From assembly GCA_965249185.1 (NCBI GenBank), contig CBDFLS010000002.1, forward strand, positions 806,001-870,000: DNA of 64,000 nucleotides. The letters are read 5' to 3'. Position 1 is the first letter of the stretch, and each line of letters begins with the position of its first letter. The translations under genes were made by a program, and so were the position numbers. A model generated the notes under the pieces. The model ran no database searches, was not told the DNA's origin, and saw only the letters and a list, made by a program, of their open reading frames with translations. Shown piece after piece: positions 36,394 to 43,439 of this stretch. The DNA is from CBDFLS01 sp965249185 (GTDB taxonomy: Bacteria > Chloroflexota > Dehalococcoidia > Lucifugimonadales > Australimonadaceae).

Positions 36394-36553
36394 CCCCGCC
36401 AGTGTTGAAAAGGTGACTTCCCTAGGTGGCACAGTGCACCTGGCACCTACGGACATTGCAGACGTTGCACGGATTGCCTTCGTTGGGGATCCCCAAGGGG
36501 TGGGTTTTGGCCCAATTGCCCCATCGGACGATTGGAGCACTGCTGCTGGCTGA
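36394..36553 (+). pseudogene. C-terminal fragment of a VOC (glyoxalase-like) protein
   Basis: The reading frame ends VEKVTSLGGTVHLAPTDIAD followed by VARIAFVGDPQGVGFGPI. This is the last beta-alpha-beta unit of a VOC-superfamily domain (compare GSALMQPTEIPGGFGSIAIF in the intact VOC protein at 59,216-59,971). The first part of the domain is missing. Confidence 0.55.
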
Positions 36554-36686
36554 AGCGTGTGGCGGTAAGTCGGATAGATGCTCACAGCTTGCGCTTGGCG
36601 CATCGCGAACTTATCGATCCCGGCACTCCCAAGCTATCGCCACACACGTTTACTGGGCGATCCCACGCCATGTTGCGTTGTTTCAA

Positions 36687-38450
36687 CCGGAATTACCCAT
36701 ATCAAGCTGCCTGGGTCCAAGCAACGCACCATCCTCGACGAGAGCCATCGTAGTATCAGTCACGGATGCCGTCAACCATCCAATCAAGCGCACAAAACCA
36801 TCTCTCGGCGTGGTGAGTTAGCGGCCCCAGGCAGCGGAGGTGGCTTTCACCACGTTTGCACTCCCTTCAAACTCCTCCGGGCGCGCACCTCGCCCTTGGT
36901 TGCCTCTCTTCACCTCTGATGACCTCAAGGATAATCGCTACCCTGGTGCTGGATGGAGCCCGGCGATACGCTCCAACACTTGCCGGAATACCTCCCGGGA
37001 CACTGCCACCTCAGCAAGCTGAAACACCAACCTCCTGGCATGCCGCACCAGACGTCCACCCATCTTGATGAGCTTGGTCTGCACGCTTCGCAGTGACCAG
37101 TGTTTCACTGACTCTGGCAAAGTCAGCCTTCTCATGAAGTTGCCCAGGTTGTAGGCCAGCACAAACAGCCACAGCCTCACCTGGTTAGCAACGAACCTGT
37201 GACACGAGAGCCGCGTCCAGTTCAGGGCGTATTTACCTTCCTTGATCCACTGCTCGGCCGTGCCCCGCCCGTTGTAGAAGTGGGTTACGCCTGCCGGCGG
37301 TAGGTTGAGGTTGGTGACGACGAACCCGACCCTCGGGAATAGCTCACCCTGGCGCCACTCCACCTTGGCGACCACACGCCGGGGAATGTCCCAGCTCTGG
37401 GCCTGGTAAACGAAGTCGTGATACCGGACTACGGGCTTCCCTTCGACAGGCTCAGGGCAGGCTTTAGGCGGCCTGCCCACGGGCCGCTTCAGCAGGTGCC
37501 GGATGTTTCCTTGTAATACCTCGTTGGCCGGAAGCCGCATAGCGTAGCCAGTGTCCCTTGACTCCAGGTACTCGTACACCTCGGGCTTGGCAAAGGCAGC
37601 ATCGGCCCGGAACAGCAGCCGGACTCCTTTCTCCTGGTATCGCTTCACGACTGGCTCCAGAACCTCCCGCCACCGCTCAGCGCTGTGGACGTTGCCCGGG
37701 CGAAGCATTGCACCTTCGCAATCTCCGAAATGGTTGAACAGGAAGAGCGGGTGATAACATACGGACTCGAAGTGGCCGTTGTAGGCGACTCCCTCTTGCT
37801 GCCCATGCACCGGGCTTTCAGAGCTGTCCATGTCTAGGATAACTCGCTGGTGAGATGTCTGGGCCATGGCCCTGTCCACCCACTCAACATTCAGGCGCGC
37901 AAGCCCATCCAGGTTTTCCTCTTCGGTTAACACCTCAGTCTCAAATCGGCTCATAGTATTGGTGCTGGCTGCCTGCTTATCAGTACCTTGCCACCCGACG
38001 ATGACACGCATAGCCGGGTCTTGGGCAAGCCGTTCAGCGTCGTTGGTGTCCTCATAGCCAGCGAGACGGCTATACACCGATTGTCTGAGCAAGGGCAACA
38101 GCGGGTGTTGCACATTGCGGCCGGTGCGGCTTTCATGGATATAATCGTTGGCTGTCTCTGTGAGCCCCAGAGCGGCATCAAGCTCGCGGCATGCCAGGAG
38201 TCCGGCGTCCGAGGTGATGGTAGCGCCACGAAAATCCAGGCGGACTCTGCGGTCGAATTGGAGCTTCAAAGGGGTGTCGGAGCTTTCACCCATTGGGTGC
38301 CTCCAGCGAGATTGCGGTATCCAGAACTAGACCCGCTAGCTCGGCCAGTCTAGCACCCACACTGCCCATAATGCCCAGGTAGGCGGCTCAAATAGGCAGC
38401 ACTCTCACCGGATTACGACGCACCCACGCGGCTGATCTGGGAAATGTGGG
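36687..38450 (-). mobile_element. IS1380-family element, copy B (1,764 bp, intact), flanked by TTCAA
   Basis: The terminal inverted repeats are as in copy A. The bases TTCAA at 36,682-36,686 and 38,451-38,455 form a perfect 5-bp target duplication. The right-hand flank contains the stop codon of the lipoprotein gene, which the insertion preserved. The near identity with copy A (a handful of substitutions and one indel) indicates recent movement within this genome. Confidence 0.92.
36938..38293 (-). CDS. IS1380-family transposase, intact
   Basis: This 451-residue DDE transposase begins GESSDTPLKLQFDRRVRLDFRG, a typical opening of the family. Catalytic segments include VILDMDSSESPVHGQQEG (first Asp region) and VRLLFRADAAFAKPEVYEYL (second), and the long insertion-strand domain ends with TAEQWIKEGKYALNWTRLSCH (glutamate region). 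At residue about 286, KACPEPVEGKPVV corresponds to the DNA palindrome CCTGAGCCTGTCGAAGG inserted in frame. The copy is complete and could also mobilise the frameshifted copy A. Confidence 0.9.
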   Translation of the reverse strand: MGESSDTPLKLQFDRRVRLDFRGATITSDAGLLACRELDAALGLTETANDYIHESRTGRNVQHPLLPLLRQSVYSRLAGYEDTNDAERLAQDPAMRVIVGWQGTDKQAASTNTMSRFETEVLTEEENLDGLARLNVEWVDRAMAQTSHQRVILDMDSSESPVHGQQEGVAYNGHFESVCYHPLFLFNHFGDCEGAMLRPGNVHSAERWREVLEPVVKRYQEKGVRLLFRADAAFAKPEVYEYLESRDTGYAMRLPANEVLQGNIRHLLKRPVGRPPKACPEPVEGKPVVRYHDFVYQAQSWDIPRRVVAKVEWRQGELFPRVGFVVTNLNLPPAGVTHFYNGRGTAEQWIKEGKYALNWTRLSCHRFVANQVRLWLFVLAYNLGNFMRRLTLPESVKHWSLRSVQTKLIKMGGRLVRHARRLVFQLAEVAVSREVFRQVLERIAGLHPAPG

Positions 38451-38451
38451 T

Positions 38452-39198
38452 TCAATTCTTGGACCACCTTTCTACGGTTGTCAGAAGATGGAGTGCTGTG
38501 TCCGCGACTCTTGGGTCTTCTTCTAGCCGCAGGTCTACGGTTGTCAGAAGATGGAGTGCTGTGTCCGCGACTCTTGGGTCTTCTTCTAGCCGCAGGGAAG
38601 CCGCTCTGCCTTCAGCAGAGTCCGGCGTTCTTTCCGAATATAGAGCAATGCTAGCCTCGCCATTACCGTCTATTGCAAGTTCATAGTTCTTGACTGTCCT
38701 GGTTGGCAGGTATAGGGCTACAGCGACCAAATCTCCTTCACTGCCGTGAGGATGGCGATTAAGCAAGTACACAATGGTATCCTGGTCTATCCAGATCTTC
38801 ATCCTTTCAGGAAACTCTTCCATGACCTCTCTTAGACGCTGTGCGTCCCGAGCCTCATGGTCCAGGACGGGTTGAGACTGTCCAACTAGCGGAGCACCGG
38901 CTGGAGTTGGAGTTGTCCCTGCTGTACCTGATGGTGTCTCTGCCTGTGTCGGTGTCGCAGTGTCCGCCCCCACTTCACTTGTAGCTGTTGGTGTGCTTGA
39001 TGGCGTCTCTATCTGGAGCGGCGTCCCAGTGCCCGACTCCGCTTCACTCATAGCTGTTCGTGTGCTTGCTGGCGTCTCTGCCCGAGTCCCCGTCCCACCG
39101 CCCCACTCCACGTCGCCGGTAGGCGTTGGTGAGGAACTAGCGCAGGCACCTAGCGTCAAGGCCACGACTCCAACTACGATGGTTGCTAGAAATCGCAT
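38452..39198 (-). CDS. Secreted lipoprotein with Thr/Pro-rich stalk
   Basis: This 248-residue protein has a lipoprotein signal (FLATIVVGVVALTLGAC, lipobox LGAC). A 100-residue low-complexity stalk rich in Thr, Pro and Ser with repeated phrases (TPSSTPTATSEV, ETPSGTAGTTP) follows, then a small globular domain (QRLREVMEEFPERMKIWIDQDTIVYLL). The last 45 residues include an exact 21-residue tandem repeat. The ATG at 39,198 follows GGAGGTGG; the frame opens earlier at 39,240. IS1380 copy B inserted at the stop codon and left it intact. Function unknown. Confidence 0.65.
   Translation of the reverse strand: MRFLATIVVGVVALTLGACASSSPTPTGDVEWGGGTGTRAETPASTRTAMSEAESGTGTPLQIETPSSTPTATSEVGADTATPTQAETPSGTAGTTPTPAGAPLVGQSQPVLDHEARDAQRLREVMEEFPERMKIWIDQDTIVYLLNRHPHGSEGDLVAVALYLPTRTVKNYELAIDGNGEASIALYSERTPDSAEGRAASLRLEEDPRVADTALHLLTTVDLRLEEDPRVADTALHLLTTVERWSKN
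38471..38596. repeat. 63-bp tandem duplication inside the lipoprotein gene
   Basis: The units 38,471-38,533 and 38,534-38,596 begin TCTACGGTTGTCAG and are identical. The length is a multiple of three, so the reading frame is kept and a 21-residue block (RLEEDPRVADTALHLLTTV) is doubled. Confidence 0.9.
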
Positions 39199-39627
39199 GA
39201 TGCCACCTCCATTAAGTCGAGAATCGAGTACCATCTCCAAGTAAGACGCTCTTGCCGGAGGAATAGTTCCCGGCGAGTATGGCGCTCCTCCTTCTTTTTC
39301 AAGCAGATTCTGTATCAGCGGCGACGCTGGCCCACGGAGCGAACCCCCAACTTCTTCCTAAACGACCTGCCTCTACCCGGACGTTATCGGCCAACAAGGG
39401 CCGGGAACGATGCCAATAGTGGGATGAGCTTCTTCGCAAGGCGCCGAATACGCGGATTCGGTCGTGTTTCAGGCGCTCAGCACTCTCATCATCTGGATTC
39501 TGTCTATTCGAGTATACGCCTCAACTGCCCATTTCGTTCCATGAACAAGCGGCTCCTCAGCGATCTAGTGTACATCCACTCCCAGATGCCGTCAGGGCTC
39601 ACCCAATATAGGCAATGATACCCTGCA
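39199..39627. other. Region without a recognised gene
   Basis: It holds short frames only. On the minus strand, near 39,250-39,290, the words ILAGNYSSGKSVL resemble a Walker A loop, but stops lie on both sides. Confidence 0.5.
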
Positions 39628-39960
39628 AAAAACTTCGATTTCCAGCCCTCCATCGACGAGCGCTAGGTCAAAGAGTTGACCAACCTCGCCTTCGTCGCCG
39701 AAGCCACCAACGTCTTGCTGCTCGGACCGCCTGGCGTGGGCAAGACCCACTTGGCCATCGCATGCGCGTCTACCTCGCTCCCAAGGTGCTCATCGTCGAT
39801 GAGTTTGGCATCTGGCCCTACGACAGGGACGCGGCAACCGCCTTCTTCACGCTGATCTCAGCACGCTACGAACGCGGGAGCATCATCCTGACGTCGAACA
39901 AGGGCTTCGGAGAGTGGGGTGAACTGCTGGGAGATACCGTCATCGCCTCGGCCATCCTGG
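39628..39960 (+). pseudogene. istB: IstB (IS21-family helper ATPase), degraded
   Basis: The fragment begins FDFQPSIDER, then a stop, then VKELTNLAFVAEATNVLLLGPPGVGKTHLAI with the Walker A loop. A deletion and frame change follow, then APKVLIVDEFGIWPYDRD (Walker B) and YERGSIILTSNKGFGEWGEL, the family signature. It breaks at ASAILE, where it meets the chimeric gene on the other strand. No istA is nearby. It is a relic of an IS21 element. Confidence 0.8.
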
Positions 39961-41354
39961 AGCACCTGTTTCACGGCACCCTCCACGGCGGCTGCCTCCT
40001 GGGTGAGGCCCAGAGAGTAGCGCATCATCAAAGCCACGCTGAGGATGGTGGCGATGGGATTGGCCACACCTTGCCCGGCGATGTCGGGGGCAGAGCCGTG
40101 GATGGGCTCGTACATTCTCAGGGCGGCCTTCCTGCCCCGCTCCGGTCGTTTCGCCTTTGATCCAGAGGTGGCCACTGGAGGAGCATCTCCTCCAGAAGGT
40201 TGTCTGGTGGTTTCGGGAGAAAAAGCCAGGCTGGCCGATGGCAGGAGCCCCATAGAGGCCGTCAGCACAGCCGCCTCGTCGGTCAGGATGTCGCCGAAGG
40301 TGTTCTCCGCCACTATTACGTCGAAACTGGAGGGACGCTGTATCAGCTGCATGGCGCAGGTATCCACGAGCATATGCTCCAGATGGACGTCGGGGTACTC
40401 TGGGCCAAGCTCGATAGCTATCTGCCGCCACAGCCGGGAAGTCTCCAGTACATTGGCCTTGTCGACGGAAGTGAGCTTCTTCCTGCGTCCTCGGGCCAAC
40501 TCGAAACCCACCTGCAGCACCCTTTCTATCTCCTGCTGGGCCGCCATCGCCGCTTGCTCCCTGGACAGCAGCAGCCCTTCCAGCGCAGTCCGCGCCCACC
40601 GGGTGTCGCCCAGGGCCGCCTCTATCGAGCGTCGCTGCCCGTTCCTCCACACCCCCCTGAGCGGCTGGGTCTCGGGCGGCAGGGTCAGCCCGTGCTCCTC
40701 GGCCATGGCCAGCTCCAGGTCCAGGATGCGCTCCTCCGTCACCAGCCACGACAGGCTCTTGCCGTCGCTGGGATGGCCATCCCTGAGCCTTCGCCACTCC
40801 TCAACCAGCGGCCACGCCGCGCCATAGACCTCCTCGTCGTCTGGCGCAGGCTCACGGGTCACCAGCTCGGGATACTTCCGCCGAAACGTGGTATTACCAA
40901 CCGGCTTGCGAACCGCATTAGCCCCGCTCCCCGACCCCTGCCCAGCCCCGACCTCAGCCACCCGTCGCTCCAACTGGCGCAGAGCCCTGACGTGCTCGTC
41001 TCCGAACGCCTTCACCTGGGACTCGACGAAGGCTCGCACCTTGCCGAGACTGCTCTCGATCTTCTGTTCCAGGGTCTCCACCCGCTGCTCCAGGGCTTCG
41101 ATGCGCTCCTGTTGTCGAGCCGTCGCTTTGGTCTTCTGGGACAGCAGCAAACGATCCAACGCATGGCTCATGCGCGGCGAAAGGCTGCCGGTCTCCACGG
41201 CTCTAGCCAGGGTCTTGTAGTTGACGCCCAGCATCTCCGCCGCTTCCATGCGCCCTTTCTCGCGTATCACGTCGAGCAGCAGCGCCATGAGCCGCAACTC
41301 GTGCAGGTTCTCCAGGCTCCTCGTCTTTTCCATCGCTACAGCCCTCTCTTTCAT
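39858..41354 (-). CDS. Chimeric protein: HTH/coiled-coil regulator-like N-terminus fused to a LeuB fragment
   Basis: One open frame of about 498 codons (start ATG 41,354, or 41,333 at MEKTRSLENLHEL) joins two unrelated parts. The first 270 residues contain a short HTH-like segment (GRMEAAEMLGVNYKTLARAVETG), a coiled coil (RIEALEQRVETLEQKIESSL) and an unknown domain. From about 40,530 the frame becomes the C-terminal half of 3-isopropylmalate dehydrogenase (ELARGRRKKLTSVDKANVLE, DVIVAENTFGDILTDEAAVL, YEPIHGSAPDIAGQGVANP), interrupted by a foreign 37-residue stretch (SPETTRQPSGGDAPPVATS ...). It lacks the NAD-binding N-terminus of LeuB and is truncated at the istB relic. Its activity as a dehydrogenase is very unlikely; the N-terminal part might still act. 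Confidence 0.6.
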   Translation of the reverse strand: MKERAVAMEKTRSLENLHELRLMALLLDVIREKGRMEAAEMLGVNYKTLARAVETGSLSPRMSHALDRLLLSQKTKATARQQERIEALEQRVETLEQKIESSLGKVRAFVESQVKAFGDEHVRALRQLERRVAEVGAGQGSGSGANAVRKPVGNTTFRRKYPELVTREPAPDDEEVYGAAWPLVEEWRRLRDGHPSDGKSLSWLVTEERILDLELAMAEEHGLTLPPETQPLRGVWRNGQRRSIEAALGDTRWARTALEGLLLSREQAAMAAQQEIERVLQVGFELARGRRKKLTSVDKANVLETSRLWRQIAIELGPEYPDVHLEHMLVDTCAMQLIQRPSSFDVIVAENTFGDILTDEAAVLTASMGLLPSASLAFSPETTRQPSGGDAPPVATSGSKAKRPERGRKAALRMYEPIHGSAPDIAGQGVANPIATILSVALMMRYSLGLTQEAAAVEGAVKQVLQDGRGDDGISQQFTPLSEALVRRQDDAPAFVAC

Positions 41355-41370
41355 CGGTCCCTCACTCCCA

Positions 41371-41441
41371 CTTCCGAAAAGGAAACTTCTCCACGACGAA
41401 AGGGAAGTCGGCTCACAAATCGGCACTTCCTTTTCGGGAAG
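41371..41441. repeat. Inverted repeat TTCCGAAAAGGAA ... TTCCTTTTCGGGAA upstream of the chimeric gene
   Basis: CTTCCGAAAAGGAA (41,371-41,384) and TTCCTTTTCGGGAAG (41,428-41,442 approx) form a nearly perfect inverted pair separated by about 43 bases, just upstream of the chimeric gene. Each half is itself partly palindromic. It could be an operator or an old transposon end. Confidence 0.6.
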
Positions 41442-41629
41442 TTTCCCTAGCCCGTCCTGGCACCACCCCCTGGAACCCGCTCTGGAGCCAAAGTGCTTGC
41501 TGAGATGGTCCTATAGGCGGTGTTTTCTCCCCGAATTAGCTTGCTCAGGACCCCGACTTCCCTTTTTGGAACAAACTCAAATCTCTGTACACGTCCATCA
41601 CACCACGAAGGCCCCTGGGAACGTCAGGG

Positions 41630-41665
41630 CTTGAAAGGGAGGGTGAGCTCACCCTCCCTTTCAAG
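41630..41665. repeat. Perfect 36-bp palindrome
   Basis: The left half CTTGAAAGGGAGGGTGAG is followed directly by its exact reverse complement with no loop, centred between 41,647 and 41,648. It lies in a non-coding stretch 160 bases upstream of the small gene at 41,803. Confidence 0.9.
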
Positions 41666-41802
41666 GGATTATGCCCAGATCGCTGGCAGCCCACACTTGA
41701 ATGGGAGGGGCGTACGACGCCGCAAGTCCAACACTCAGAGCCGAAGGAAAGGACAGTTGCTCCCGCACCATCCCTAGAGAGCCCGACCACCGGAATAGCG
41801 AT

Positions 41803-42012
41803 ATGGAAGAGACCAAGAGCGAAGACAAGCCCAAAGGCTCCAGCAGGCGCGGGACGGGGCTGGGGGTGGTGAGCATCGACTTCAACCCCGGACCCGACGC
41901 CCAGGACCGGCTGCGCCGCCTCTTCACCCTGCTCGTCAAGTACGCCGTGAGGGACAGGCAGCTCCCGCCTCGTGCGGACTCATCTCCGGACGGCGGCGGG
42001 GAGGAGGGCTGA
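41803..42012 (+). CDS. Small hypothetical protein of the inner element
   Basis: This 69-residue charged protein, EETKSEDKPKGSSRRG then GLGVVSIDFNPGPDAQDRLRRLFTLLVKYAVRD, has a low-complexity start, one amphipathic helix and a disordered tail. It has no membrane segment. The frame opens at 41,701 but the ATG at 41,803 is the likely start. Similar small proteins occur next to recombinases in mobile elements of related bacteria, but no family was recognised. Confidence 0.5.
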   Translation: MEETKSEDKPKGSSRRGTGLGVVSIDFNPGPDAQDRLRRLFTLLVKYAVRDRQLPPRADSSPDGGGEEG

Positions 42013-42046
42013 TGCGTTTCACACACTCTCTGACGGTCATCAGCCA

Positions 42047-42418
42047 ATGAAAACACCCCGCGACCGGTGGATACACAATCGCTACCCACTGATCGAGGTT
42101 GGGATGTCCAGAAAGGACTGCCTGGAGTGGTGGCAGGCCCGCTACGACCAGCCGCTGGAGCGCTCTGCCTGCGTCGGCTGTCCCTACCAGTCCCGTCAGC
42201 GGTGGGTCGAGACCAAGCGCAGGTGGCCGGAGTTGTTCGCCGAGGCAGTGGAGATCGACGCCAACCTCAGAGGACGGCTGGCCTTCGCTAAGGAGCCCTA
42301 CCTGCATCCTCGACGGGTGCCCCTCGCGCAGGCGGTCAGCCCCGATGAGGCGGAGTTGGGAACGGACGGGCAATCGGACGGGTTCGGCAACGAGTGTGAG
42401 GGTTACTGTGGCGTCTGA
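42047..42418 (+). CDS. C-terminal part of a PAPS-reductase-like (adenine nucleotide alpha hydrolase) protein
   Basis: This 123-residue reading frame contains RYPLIEVGMSRKDCLEWWQAR and RSACVGCPYQSRQRWVETKRR. These match the end of phage-type PAPS reductase-family proteins, with a CxxC-type metal or iron-sulfur pair following an upstream cysteine. The N-terminal nucleotide-binding half (SGGxxST motif) is absent, so it is truncated or a stand-alone remnant. The start chosen is ATG 42,047 (MKTPRDRWIHN). Its place among element genes suggests phage or plasmid ancestry. Confidence 0.55.
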   Translation: MKTPRDRWIHNRYPLIEVGMSRKDCLEWWQARYDQPLERSACVGCPYQSRQRWVETKRRWPELFAEAVEIDANLRGRLAFAKEPYLHPRRVPLAQAVSPDEAELGTDGQSDGFGNECEGYCGV

Positions 42419-42453
42419 TGGAACACTCCGCGGTGGCAAGGCAGGTCTGAGAC

Positions 42454-42482
42454 TTGCTGTGCTATTCCGTATGTGGTATACT
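42454..42482 (+). promoter_or_regulatory. Promoter TTGCTG-N17-TATACT with repeated GGTATA elements
   Basis: TTGCTG (42,454-42,459) and TATACT (42,477-42,482) have 17-base spacing. A second GGTATA (42,488-42,493) in direct repeat, and the inverted pair ATACT/AGTAT, overlap the start site. They may be operators for the HTH protein encoded second in the operon. Confidence 0.65.
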
Positions 42483-42502
42483 CTACGGTATAGTATTAGC
42501 TG

Positions 42503-42808
42503 ATGGAGACCGTCCTGCGACGATTCACCGATGAGCAGGGAAACGAGGTCCGCCTCACCGACGAGCGGCTCCGGCATATCCTGCGAAGGCATCCTGAAAT
42601 GGCCTTCCAGCTCCACAGGTTCGCCGACACCCTCGCAAGCCCGGATGCGGTGCGAGCCTCCAAGTCCAATCCAACGGTCCAGCTCTACTACCGGCTCTAC
42701 CCGGACTTGAGGGGCAGGAATCGCTACCTCTGCCTGGCGGTAAAGAGGGGGGACAGCTATTCCCTCATCCTCACCGGCTATCTGGATCGCCGAATCAAAG
42801 GAGATTGA
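42503..42808 (+). CDS. Putative toxin: PBECR-like nuclease family small protein
   Basis: This 101-residue protein reads RRFTDEQGNEVRLTDERLRHILRRHPEMAFQL ... LYYRLYPDLRGRNRYLCLAVKRGDSYSLILTGYLDRRIKGD. The pattern of HxxxxHPE near residue 26 and a final (F/Y)ILT-YL-x-RI strand resembles phage-associated barnase/EndoU-like (PBECR) or DUF4258-like nucleases. The catalytic histidine pair may be H25 and H30. It is co-transcribed with a DUF2283-HTH protein, two bases downstream. The toxin role is inferred from this arrangement and not proven. Confidence 0.5.
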   Translation: METVLRRFTDEQGNEVRLTDERLRHILRRHPEMAFQLHRFADTLASPDAVRASKSNPTVQLYYRLYPDLRGRNRYLCLAVKRGDSYSLILTGYLDRRIKGD

Positions 42809-42810
42809 AT

Positions 42811-43236
42811 ATGACGAGCAGAACGGTGTCCGTCTGGTACGACGACGAAGGGGACATGCTTGAGGTCCTGTGGGCGTTCAGGGAGGGGTACTTCACTCCT
42901 ACCGATGATGAACGCATCCTCAAGCGGCTGGACGACGGCGGCGAGGTTATCGGGTTTCTCATCCACGAGATGAGCACCCTCAAGCGGCCAAGCCCGATAG
43001 AGTTCGAGTTGGCCTCGGAGCTGCCTGCCGATGATGTCGTCAACCTCACGGCGAGTCAGGCCGCCGCTCGGTTGGGTATCTCCGACCGCAGGGTGCGTAA
43101 GTTGGCCCGCGACGGGCGAGTGAGGGGAGCGACCAAGACCGGGCAGGAGTGGCTGATCCCCACTCCTGTGGAGGTACTTCCCGCAAGCCGTGGTCCCGCC
43201 GGTGTGGCGAGCCGCACTGGTCCGACTTCTATCTGA
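42811..43236 (+). CDS. DUF2283 domain fused to an excisionase-type HTH (putative antitoxin/repressor)
   Basis: The first 60 residues (SVWYDDEGDMLEVLWAFREG ... ILKRLDDGGEVIGFLIHEMSTL) form a DUF2283 domain, often found in small antitoxin-like proteins. Residues about 75-115 (NLTASQAAARLGISDRRVRKLARDGRVRG ... EWLIP) are a MerR/excisionase-type winged HTH. A protein joining the two would neutralise its partner and bind the operon promoter in one chain. It overlaps no other gene and starts two bases after the putative toxin (ATG 42,811; AAAGGAG upstream). Confidence 0.55.
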   Translation: MTSRTVSVWYDDEGDMLEVLWAFREGYFTPTDDERILKRLDDGGEVIGFLIHEMSTLKRPSPIEFELASELPADDVVNLTASQAAARLGISDRRVRKLARDGRVRGATKTGQEWLIPTPVEVLPASRGPAGVASRTGPTSI

Positions 43237-43248
43237 CCCTAATCAGGG

Positions 43249-43306
43249 CTTTGAAGTTGCCCCGGCGATCGCGGTAAAATGCTGGGTAGAAGTTGGCCCG
43301 GCGATG
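43249..43306. repeat. Direct repeat GAAGTTGSCCCGGCGATSG, two copies
   Basis: GAAGTTGCCCCGGCGATCG (about 43,250) and GAAGTTGGCCCGGCGATGC (about 43,289) lie 39 bases apart in the leader of the integrase gene, on either side of GGTAAAATGCTGGG. They may be binding sites for the upstream HTH protein. Confidence 0.6.
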
Positions 43307-43439
43307 CTGCAAACACCCCGGGCCGTGGCTCCACCTGAATGGACAGGTGATGCGATGTGATTGTACTACTCGCAGACCCGCTCCCGGCAGGAGGCGGGTC
43401 TCTTCCATTTTAGACAGGTGCCAATAAGAGGAGGCGATC

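Noticed and set aside
39240..39300. Walker A-like ILAGNYSSGKSVL on the minus strand
   Set aside because: Stops lie close on both sides and no other ATPase motif follows.
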